From assembly GCA_040954595.2 (NCBI GenBank), contig CM082577.2, positions 2,976,001-3,040,000 of the forward strand: a DNA stretch of 64,000 nt, in the 5' to 3' direction. Below are positions 1 through 12,300 of the stretch, in pieces. A program made the position numbers and the translations under genes. Each line of letters opens with the position of its first letter. Position 1 is the stretch's first letter. The notes under the pieces are model-generated. The model worked only from the letters and a program-made list of their open reading frames with translations. It was not told the origin of the DNA and ran no database searches. The DNA comes from Balanoglossus misakiensis. Taxonomy: Eukaryota > Hemichordata.

Positions 1-191
1 TCAAATGGTTCTCCCCTTAGCACAATGGTATACATAAGTTCTTCTATAGCCCCAGCTTTCCACTCATACATGGCATTGTTTTTAATGCACATATTTTGAA
101 TCATCATCAAAACTGTATAGTTAATGATGTACATATCATGTAACTACATTTTATTCTCATATTAAACTTAAAATGTGTAACTTAAAATTAC

Positions 192-305
192 CCAATTCAC
201 AGTTGATGCCCGCATATGCAGATGGACAATCACATGTGTAATATGTGAAGAAATTGTTGCATGATCCACCGTTTTGACATGGGATGGAGTTGCAGGGGTT
301 CATTT
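192..305 (-). CDS. Gene L exon 25: EGF
   Basis: Opens [10 protein letters not shown] and closes NCEL; the loop NNFFTYYTC is of the aromatic type. Acceptor TTGCAG just right of 305, donor G|GTAATT. It ends in phase 1 with no stop, so at least one more exon lies beyond the left edge. Confidence 0.85.
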
Positions 306-3300
306 CTGCAATTAGAAAAATGATAAAGTGCTGTTTTAATACATGACTTTAATACAAAATTCGGTTATCAGTGACCGCCACCCACAGCAGTCAGATATCG
401 CCGGTGAGGGCGTACTTTAGCAGATGGAGTCACACAGCTCAGCCGAATCACAGCTGGGCACGAATATCTTTCATAATTCACACCCAGTACAATTAACATG
501 TACGTAATGGTCTAGCAGCTGTCCACACCTGTTCGCATAACTCTGTGTGTCACGTGGCAGGACTGCACTGTCACCTGTGCCACGCAGCGCAGAGCTTATT
601 TTGCGCACAGTTCTGTGAGAAGAACGAACGTACACACGGACACCGATTGCGGTGTGCCGTGGATATGATTCGTGTTGCAAAGTACGGATCGCTAAATTTT
701 CTAATCTACGGGGACTTGTTTTACAGACCTACTAAACTCCTGATCTTGTACGATCGGCTACATCTTGAATCCTTTGCACTGCACAAGCAGCGCAGCCCTC
801 GGTGCGATTTTTAACTGCAGTACTGTGGCGATTTTTCGCTTTCGATCGACAAGGCGATTGTACGCCTGTTTCGAGATTCGTGTTCAAAATTGACAATCTT
901 AATGTTACAGCTGGCAAAGACATGCAGACACAACTGTGTCCCGATGTAAAACATTGTACTCGATCCCATTCCTAGGATCATCAGCGGCAGCGTAAATGCA
1001 ACTTTAATCACCGAAGGCAAAGAGTAGACAAGTTGATACTGCATGGCTGACAGGGGGCAGCCATTTTGAAGATCGCGCTAACATCCCACAATGCATTGTA
1101 ACAACTTCCTCTTGGACGGCGATCGCGCAAAAATCGCTCAAACTTCGCTGAAAATTGTTTTCCTTGCGACTAGGAAAACGTATGGTCATTTTTTCGTATA
1201 AATAATTTCTTATCAAACGTTCTTGATATTAAAGTGAATATAACTATTTTTCTGCTATAAATCATAAAACGCTTACTCACCAATTTCACAGTTCTGGCCT
1301 TGCCAGCCAATAGCACAGATACACTGGTAGTAAGTTCGATAGTTGACACAAGTTGCTCCATTTCGGCATGGGTCTGGTTCGCACAAATCAATTCCTGGGG
1401 GAAAGAGAGGAATTTTAAGCCACGGTCTGCGAGTGGACATGTGCCTAGATATGAACCGTTTGCCAAATTTCAAAATGTGGTCGTCTTCAAGTTGATTTCT
1501 GTTGGTCGGGTGTTAGACATACCATGATGGCCACTATCCCCAAAGCTTTTAATTTCGAACCTCTACAAAAACTCTACTATGGCCTATTTACCTGTTTCGC
1601 ATCGAGGTCCGACCCAACCATCGGCACAAATACAGCTGTATGCGTTCACCAGGTCCTGACACGTAGCCCCATTCAGGCAAGGATCAATCTCACACTCGTC
1701 AAAATCTACATGCAGCAGCAAACATGCGAAAAGGGGGAGCAAGTACATGTCAAGCATCAAGCGCACACACAAGGAACGAAAAAAAAAATGCTAGGAAGAC
1801 GAAATGAAAGTTATTCAATTTTACTGCCTGCAATAACCAACGGTGCCTTGAAATGTGAACTTGCGTTATATCATAACTAGCCCGACGATAAAAAAAAACT
1901 GTTCCCACTACGAATATTTTTCTTTGCGAAGATGTCCATAAATATCTTATTTGGTGCTATTGCAAAAATCCGCAAAGAAGCCTATCAACAAGTTTACAAG
2001 TTATTAGGGTACAGCGATAACATCATCGGCAAAGAGACAGTTGCTTTCTCTTTATTTGTGGTTATCACACTACAAGGCAACCGCGGGTTTGCGATTGCAT
2101 TGGATTCGTGATCAGGAGACTGAGGCGAGCAGACAAGTAAAGGTTCAAACCATGCAAGAAGAAAATGACACTCGGCGTTGGAAGTAGGTGTTTACCTGTC
2201 TCGCAGTTGTTACCGACGAATCCTGGGACACAAGTACATGTGTAGTAGGTGAAGAAATTGTTGCAGGTAGCGCCGTTAAGACATGGGTTTTGTCGACAGG
2301 CATCATTCGCTGAAACAAACAAAAAATGAAAGCATATTAAGCAGATCACAGATCAGTAGACGTCATTCCAAGTTGCCACTTGAGCCAGATGGGAAAAAGC
2401 ATTTATTATTTATTGTTTTCAAGAGGATATGATAAAAGGAAACTCTGCTTTCTCTACGTTGAAACTGACTGAAAATAGCGGGGATGTGGCCAAGTCAAAC
2501 TAATTCTCACCTGTTTCGCAGTTTTCACCGATCCAGCCTGGTGCGCAGACGCATTGGTAGGACGTCTGGAAATTTCGACAGGTTGCCCCGTTCAGACACG
2601 GATCAGGATTGCAAAGATCGACCGCTGAAAAAATAAAGAGTTGAACTTGTCAGACATTTGGAGAAAGTACGAGTATTTGTAAAATGCGATACTTGATGGA
2701 TCTATACACATCGCGTGTTACTAGCGTCTGAAGCCAATACAGCACGTTGCTACCATTCTATAGTAGCCCGCCACCCTCAATCGATCATCGCGTAGACTGT
2801 TCAGGGAAGCGGGGTGAAAGGGAATAGTTGTCTCAGATTTCGCACAAAGTAAATAATAACACTTCAAAATGGGTAACTGCTAATTTTCCGTTAATGTTAG
2901 AATCGCCACTGCTAAGATACTCACGTATATCGCAGTTAATGCCGGTCCAACCATCTGCACAGGAACATGAATACGCGTTCTGTAAATTGTTGCAAGTACC
3001 ACCGTTCTGGCATGGCTGGCTGACACATTCGTCCTGATCTGCAAATGCAGTATGAACACGATAAGAAAAAAAACTGCAAATCTGTGCCCATGTCCAAAAT
3101 AACTGGTCAATAAAATCGCGCACTATAGAATGGAAATTACCCCAGTTGTTCAAATGACGCGCAGACCAAGACAATTCGCAAAGTGGGCGATGAAATGCTA
3201 AGGCCCCATCGACGGCATTGTCCACACACACCATTTAACCATAGGAGAAACTAGTTGTATTATCCAACCTACACCTTGCATGTATTCTCCCATTGAACTT

Positions 3301-6300
3301 ATAGGTCACTCACCTTGGCCGCAAGTCTGTCCGACCCAACCGGCGGCACACTGACATACGTAATACGTATATTGGTTAACACACGTTGCACCATTCAAGC
3401 ACGGTTCTGGATTACACGCATCCAAGTCTATAAAAGTACATATAACGTACGGTGAATGTTGGTTGAAAATTTCTATCCTTACGTACAATATCAATACTAT
3501 GTTACGGGGGAGGGGGATTATTTAACGGAAAACCATACTTACAAATTTCACAAAGAATGCCGGTGTATCCGGTAGGACACTCGCAATCGAAGGATGTCTG
3601 GTAATTTCTACACGTTCCTCCATTTTGACAGGGATCAGATTCACATACGTCAATAGCTGCAAAGCGAAATAAATTATATTAGAAAATGTGTTCCAAGCAT
3701 ACTTTCTATGTATACCAGCAGCGAGTTCAAACTACGAATACAAAGCACGAGTCTATTACAGAAGTCTGTCACAGCTATAAAAAGCTAAAAATGCTTAGGT
3801 GTGAAAATGGGATTTATATAACGTCCCACATTACATGATGTTTCCCGTGACGTGTTGGTGTCTTTTTGTTAGTAGAGCACCACCTAAAACTCACCAATTT
3901 CGCAATTAGTTCCAGTCCAGCCGTTGAGACAGGAACAGGAGTAGAAGTTCCGCCCGTTTTGGCAGAAGGCACCGTTCTGACACGGATTGGATGCACACTC
4001 GTTGATATCTACAGAAAATATGAAGACAAGAAACTTGCATATTTACAACGTAGCCCACGCAAAAATAACCAACTCTGAAAATGTCAAATCACACATGAAA
4101 ATAAACAGTTCCGGAAATCTGACTACAGGAACCGAATGATGATAACTCGTCTAACTGTTGGATATTATTACCTGTTTGGCAGTTTTTACCAGTCCATCCA
4201 GGAAGGCACAGACACTGGAAATCGGTCTGATAGTCAACACAGGTGGCGCCGTTCACACATGGGTTGTTGGCACAGGCATCGATAGCTGTGTGGAAAGATG
4301 ACACAAACAATGCAATCCAATGAAATCGAGCCAGATCGTCCAATTGCCCACTCGTCAGTATTAAGCTGCTAGGCAGAAGAACGATCTTTAGCCCGAATGC
4401 AGACTTGGCAATAATTCATTGGTGACGATCGATGTTCTGAAAAAATTCTGTAACATAACCTGCCAAGTTCCCCGGCAGGTTACTAATATTTTTTTTCTTT
4501 CCAAGCACGCCCGCGAATTTGCCTGTAACGGTGTATAATGACAGAACTTAACATGTATTCATCTTACCGATTTCACAGTTCTGCCCGGTCCATCCCAGTG
4601 CACAAGCGCACGTGTAGAATGTACGATAATTGGTACAAGTGCCGCCATTTTGACAAGGGTCGTTTTCACACAAATCAATCTCTGTAGAGGACGTCAGAAT
4701 AAAACAAACGCAGTGGTTAAAACTCAAAGAATGTACACCAAAGCGATGTCGATCTGGTATAATAGGCACAGGTTCCCAGTTATGAGGCATCACTTGACTT
4801 ACCTATTTCGCAGTTGCTTCCAGTCCATCCCGGTTGGCAAGTGCATTCATAGTACGTGCGATAATTGATACAGAAGCCATTGTTGAGACATGGGTTGGTC
4901 GGTTGGCAGAGGTCGATTGCTGGAATTCGGGGGTGGAGAAACGAGAAATACAACGTTGGTAACTGTAACACTTTAATACAAACGTCTTTACCCATCATTT
5001 ACAACAAACACAACGCATCATTAGGCGGAGGTGCCAAACTTACACTTTACAAGTGTGTATTTTTTTGTCTTCAGTGAACTTGTCGGTTATTCGACCACAA
5101 TGTCAACCCCCATCACAGCAAATGAAATGCTTTTGCTTTTACTAACGTGACAGAGCTTCGCTCCGCCGCCATGTAGCAGAAAACAACTCCGAAGTGTCAT
5201 TCTTTGAGAGAAATGTAATTTGGACATTCCGCCTAATTTAGTTAGTTTCGTTGATGTACGATTAGTAGTTTTACATTGTGTATTTTATAATACCTAGATA
5301 CAATAACATTTTATTACGGTCTTCTGTTGTCAAGTATTAAAAGCCAAAAGCAATCAGTCGTTAGGAATAAGTTGTTCATTTGTATTAAAATATCAAATAC
5401 ATACAAGAAAAAAGGTCAGTATAATAAATCACAACAATTAATATAAATTCACGATATAAAATTAGTAAGCGACAGCTTTATATCCACCAAGATGAATAAC
5501 ATCCTTTAATATCTCCGGTCGGACGACTTACAGTCCAACGTAAAGTACCTTAACCAGAGAGCATGAACTCCTATAAATGAATGTGTGATATAAACGCGCG
5601 TGGTTTCCATGCCTTTGAACCTTGACCCCGCAGCACGCACCAACACCTTACAACATGTAAGCATGCCTTCCCCAGTTTACCATCACATCCATATATACAA
5701 CAACACAATTTAATAATTATTAGCGAAACTTATCATAAGCAAAAATACTATATTTAGCTTGTGTTATTATTGAGTAGCATCCGACCAGAAACGGCCTTTG
5801 GATGGTACAACATGAACACGCCAAAAGTTGTTAAAAAATAGTTAGCCATGCAGGAGGGGACATAGCATTTAATGAGACGAATAAAACATGCTCAATGCAC
5901 CTGAAACGAAATTTCTGGTGCATTACCAGTACGGGCATAGAGCATGCGCGGGTGACATGATCGTTTCTGTGCCATGAGGGCGTGCTTTATACACGAGTGC
6001 AACCTGAGATCCACCATTTAATTTATATTATTACAAATTAGTGCTAGTATTTTGCCCGAAGACGAGTATCAATACTTTGTTGCGTATTTTTTTCACCACT
6101 TTGTTTTACCTATTTCACAAAAAGTGCCTTCCCAGCCTTCCAAACATGTGCAGTTGTATGAGGTGCGGAAGTTCTCACAGACGGCTCCATTTTTGCACGG
6201 GTTACTCAAGCACAGGTCGACAGCTGGATATCGGGAAAGAGACATAACAATGCAAAAAAAAAATACGGATATAGCAAAAAATCTCGAAACAAAAAAAAAG

Positions 6301-9300
6301 AGATTGTGGTAGCTGTGTATCAGGGCTAGAGAAAAAGATGCGACGATCAAACCTCGCAGTTGTGAATTGAGAACGTATGACGGAGACGTGTGTTTAAGCA
6401 AGGTAGACCACTGTCTCAAAAACATAGGTAAATTCCACGTTCGCTTGTATGTGTCGTTCACAATATGCCACTGGCTGGAAATGGACGCTGACCAACAAAG
6501 ACTATTTTCCAGTCCGTACGAAGCACCAGGTATACGTAAGTGATATCATGACAATTTCACGGAGTAAACAGGAACGAACGTGCATTTTATGTTTCGCCTT
6601 GGTTGCATGAATGTTTTGAAGAGACGCCGAGTCATTTAATTACCATTAGAAGCAAACCACACGTTCTCACAAGCGCTAACTATTATGTACAACCGTAAAA
6701 ACTAACAATGTCACGTTTTCATTCACAGATGCACATGCATGTTTGTTAAGTATTGCCATTCAAAAACACTACACTCATTACATCAGCATCTCAGCGCACT
6801 TCACGACTGGTATCATACCAACAACACGCTCAGCCACAAGATCATGCAAAGTATGCCACGGAAAAAAATTATCAGAGGATGGTAACTTTCTCCCGTTGAG
6901 AATCCAGATGTACACCAATCGTCACCTCAATTCACACAGTGCACTTTCAAACGACGCGTATGGCGGTATAGCATTCAACTTGCAAGAAATAATGAATTGT
7001 GTCGCAAAAGGTGTTGCGCCATACCAGTGACGCAATGCATATGATTAACAATGCCCAATGTTTTCCTCAACCGACGATGAAAATGTGAAACTGCCGTCTC
7101 CACGAGTCTTTGGGCCAGTGTGCGCAATGCATTGTTGGACCGGTAACAGAGCTGCACGAAATAAGCTCTCAAATTCAACAAATGCGCTTACCGTTCTGAC
7201 AGTTGGTCCCAGTCCAGCCGGCATCGCAAGAACAGGTGTAGTAGGTATAGAAATTGTTACAGATCGCCTGGTTCTGACAAGGGTTACTCAAACACGGATT
7301 CCGCTCTGCGAAGACAATATACCAAGACGTTGACGTACGCAAAGGTTTTGAAATGTTATAGAATGTCTTCGTCTTCGTTCATATAATTATACAAGTAAGC
7401 CCTGGCTGTGGTCTATCACTGTATGTTCTTTGTTGCGTGCATGTAATTCAATCAATTGGCTAACCAAGTTGCCTTGAACTTAGTGATTTAAGTTCTAGTA
7501 TAGGATAGCTGCTCGGGCCATGAAAACACTTGCGATTGAACATGCTTCACCTGCCGTGTACATTAAAAATATCAAATATACCAAGCACTTTGTTCTTGAC
7601 TTGTAAGTGATATCGCTATAGGTTCCATGTTTCGAGTGACTGGGACTTTGTTATTTGCTCTTTAAAGATCGTATTTTTGGACGACTGTCAATATTACAAC
7701 GGCGGTCGTTTTATTTGAATGACATAGTAATAACTGGCGACATACCGATCTGGCAGTTGACACCTTCCCAGTTTATTGGACACTGACACGTGTATAACAC
7801 CTGGCTGTTGTGACAAGTTCCGCCATTTAGGCAAGGGTTGGACTCGCAGAGATCAACGGCTGAAAAGGTTAAAAACATACAAACGTTGTGGTACACGAAT
7901 CACGATATAATACAGGCGTAAAAGTTGCAAAAAAATCAAAGCCCATATTCAATACGGATTTGAAACTTCCCAGATATTCCGAGTAGTAGAATTAGAAATT
8001 GACTAGAGGCAAAGTTATGCTGCATTTATTTGTTTTCAGTTATGAACGGCTTGATGTTCCGAAGAAAACTCAGCATGGCCATGATGCCTGACTATACCTT
8101 GTTCGCACGTATCTCCAAACCAACCATCGTCACAGGTGCACGTGTAGGACATTTGAAGATTGTTACACGTCGCGCCGTTTCTGCACGGGTTGCTCACGCA
8201 GGGATTGGCCGCTGTAAAAGACAGCAAAGTCGGAGGTAAAATTTCAGCCGCGTGGCATTTGTCAAATCTGACAAACTAAGTTAAAAATCTCGTTAACCAC
8301 AATGCAGTCTAATCAAGACGTTCTCTGCGTCCATCACTCTGACCACAAGTGAGTTCTTCTCTCTGTTTCCGTATTCCACTTTCATACAAATGGAAACATC
8401 CGTCGTGACAAGTGTTTCATAAAGACAGTTTCTACTCACGAATTGAACAAATTGTGCCCATCCAACCAACGGGACACTCGCACACGTAGTATGTGAAATA
8501 ATTGATGCAGGTTGCGCCATTTTCACACGGTGACGTCACGCAGGTGTCAACTCCTGAAACAAACAAAAAAGTGCAATTCCGTAACTGACGGTTTACCTGT
8601 CGTATACACTATTACAGGTTATCTAATAAATAGATAAACAAACAAATAAATAAATGAATAAACAAATAAATAATTAAATAACTTACGTTCGTCGCAGTTC
8701 GTTCCAGTCCAGCCAGATACACACGTGCAAGTGTAAAATGTTCTGAAGTTTGTGCAGGTGCCGCTATTTTGACAGGGATTTGAAACGCACACATCGATTT
8801 CTGCAAGAGAAGTATCACAACCACCTCGTTAGTAAACAGATATCTCTCGGATTAGGCCAGCACGAAATAATTAAACACACTCCCTGGAAATTCGCATGAC
8901 TTCCTTTCTTAGTGGTGAGACAAAATAGTCTGGCAACCGTTTACAGACACACGACGAGATAATATGAGATTCCAAAATCGGAATGTTCCGGGGGTGACCT
9001 ACCTAGCTCACAGTCTTTTCCCGTATAGCCAGGGCTGCAGTTGCACGTGTAGTCGATCTGATAGTTCACACAGGTAGCGCCGTTCTGGCAAGGATCTGGA
9101 TCACACAAGTCGATGGCTGTCCAGAAGAGTAAAGAACCACGTTATTGTAATCTTATGAGAGACCAATCAGAACTTTGTTTGTTTTCAACATACTAGTAGT
9201 ACGGTATATGCGGTATTACAAAGTTTTATTTCAGGTCTTAGCCGCAGACGAGACAACACGCAATATTTCGTAGTTACCTATTTCACAGTTTATTCCCGTC

Positions 9301-12300
9301 CATCCATCCACGCAAGTACAGGTGTAGAACTGGATGAAATTGTTACACGTGCCGGCGTTGTTGCACGGATTACTGTTACAAGGATTGACCGCTGTGTTAT
9401 AGAAATACATAAAAATCGAGTTTTGATTTCAACAAGTCCAATGTAATCGGAGAGAACACAACTATGCTATATCCGTCGAACCCGTTTCGAGATGAAAACT
9501 TATTGTCTGTAGTAAATTTATCGTTATCTAATTTAAAACTGGAAATAAAGTGTAAATAACTGTTGATTTGAACCCGATCTTGTCGTCTCCCAATTTCGAT
9601 TGATTAATTGCAAGATTAATCGATCGATTGATCGCTCGATTGACCGACAGCATTTTGGAAATGAATATTAGTATTATTAATAGACAAATTAGACAAGTAT
9701 AAAAACATGGTCCATTACTTACGTATTTGGCAGTTCACACCTGTCCACTCTGCAGGACAGTCACAAACATAGGCATTCACCAGGTCAGTGCAGATACCGC
9801 TATTTAAACACGGAGAGCTTGCGCACTCGTTGATCTCTGTCGGGGACGGGAAATGGGGCAAAGGACAAAGGTCAAACTAGACTCCTTGAACTCTTTAATA
9901 CTGAAAACTTTGGATGGCCTTCATTTTTCTGAAAATCCCCCAGATCCATACTACCTTGTCACGAGGAAGGTGTATTATTAGTGAATTGAAAAAAAAACAC
10001 ACGTATTGTTTACTTCGAGGACCACCAAAATATTCTTACCGACACATTGATATGAGGCAATTCCGTCGACGCAGGCATAGCCGGGTGCACACGGGTTACT
10101 TATACACTCGTTGCCATCTGTTGGTAAATTAAAGCAAAAATGTTTTCTTTGTGAGTGTTAGAATGTTTTACATTGAATTATACAATGCATGGACATAATG
10201 CATTATGTCCATGCATTGTACGCGAGCATATTAAAGTAAGTACTAGAATAAAATTATAGAACAATACAAATAATATAAGGAAAGGAGAATAACCAAAACA
10301 ACAATGTTGAAAGTGGACTTATATTTAATACTTGCCTGCCGTGTAAGTCAGCGAAAAACCAGGCAACGCGATGTTTTTATCCGATGCCCAGATAACGAAG
10401 AGTTGGTTCGTGTACACCGTGTAAGGATCGGGAACTCTGTTGCCGTCGAAAAGTCGCACGCTCGGGAGACTGAAGTCGGCCACCGGCCCGGTTCCGATCT
10501 CCACCGAGTCCTTGCTGGCCTCCACGTGAAAGGGTTCGTTGAACACAATCCTTATCGAGGTGGCTGTAGGGACCCGGATGAGGTACACGCAGTACTCCCT
10601 GTTCCCGTGCTCGTCGGGATGGTTTGGTGACGTCACAGTGCCGGAAGGACCGAAATAATTCGACCCGCAGTTTTGAACTGCAATGAAAGGGGGAGTCATT
10701 CAGTCACTTAACAATGCTTTCAATTTCCGTTCTCTGCGACTTTACAACAGGTCACTTAGTCGAGTTAAACCTGGCGTCTCTCTGCTCAAACACACGTAAC
10801 ACAAAACACTACACGATGTAATTTCTGTAGCTGCTCATTATCATTCTATGTTCTTTATTTTCGTTCTGAACCTGACCACATTGCACTTTTCTGAAGGAAA
10901 AAATCAACTGAGACTAGAGCCACAAACATTGATGTGGGCACACTTGATCGTTCGCTGTAAGAAAAAAAATTGCGACAGTTCTGGAATATGACTTACGTGC
11001 GGGCTGGTCGCAATCCTGTCCCATCCAGCCGTATGGACAGAGGCATATGTAGCCAGGTTCCAGAATAGCTCTCTGGCATGGAGCTCCGTTCTGACAGGGA
11101 TTCACGTCACATTCTGCATTGAGAGAAATTGTGAAATATGTCTTGTTAGTTTTTCCAGGTAGACATGTGTTTAATGTATACTTCGTTTTGCTTTGAGATG
11201 ATAACGTTTGATAAGCATGTTTTAATTTACGTTTCCCCATTCTCCATATTGTGAAAAGAGAAAATGACGCAGTTTATTGCGTTGCTGGTGAGCGTGACAC
11301 ACCTCAGAAAGAAAGTGTCTTGTCGAACAGACAAACCAGTGGAGAAGGCAGAAGGCACGCGGTGTGTGTGTGTGGGGGGGGTCATAATTGTTGGTTAATT
11401 TGGTTTAAAGCGGTTATATGGGCTTGTAGTTATATTTTATTCCTCGGCAATCGTGCCAAATGGGATTACATAATCGTGCTAGTTTTGAACCGAGGCCAAG
11501 TACCTTTTAAAAGAAGACGGTCGACCACACCCTTATGTCAAAGACAGGTAGACCCACACACACAACGCAACCTTGTAAATAAAGGGACTCTGTTACGCCA
11601 GCGTACAGCATGGACAATCACGGAGACAAAACAATGTGCGGAATCCGGTCGATACCAGTCAATTTAAAAGACATTTGTATGCAGATTAAATCGCTTCTGT
11701 TAGCTGTATCATGGGCGTAAAAGAAGTACGTCCATGACTGTACTTAACGCATACATAGTCTTTAAATCTCCTCTGCTGTTAGAACTGGTTCGCGATTGTC
11801 CCATTAAGACATGGAATAAACGCCCAATTTACAAGAATATAAATGAAACAATGTGCCGCACCACACCACACCACACCACACCACACTACACTACACTACA
11901 CCACAACAAAACACAACACAACATTTATGTTACATTTTCAGTGAATATCCAAATTGATTCTAACCCCTCCATTGATAAGTCTTGAAATTCAAAAATAGTA
12001 CATCATGATAATTTTACAAATAAGTGTTGCTAACAGCAACGTCTTCTTCTTAGCAATTAAGAAACGATTTAGGAGATACTATAATATTAACTCCATATCG
12101 CCATTATACAAAAATTGAAATAAATTCACAGAAATTCGCGTCTGAAAGATCAACACTGCCTTCTCGAATATCATCACCAAGTGCTAATTTTCAAACCGTC
12201 TTTACCCGGCCCCCGGGGCTGAAAATAATATGACTATTTGCTTTCATTTTCCGACATGCAGTCAAAGTAAATTAGAAAATGCATCAACGTCGCGACGTAC

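Noticed and set aside
11251-11667. 138-codon plus-strand frame in the first intron of gene L
   Set aside because: No start context, domain, signal or splice evidence; composition looks random.
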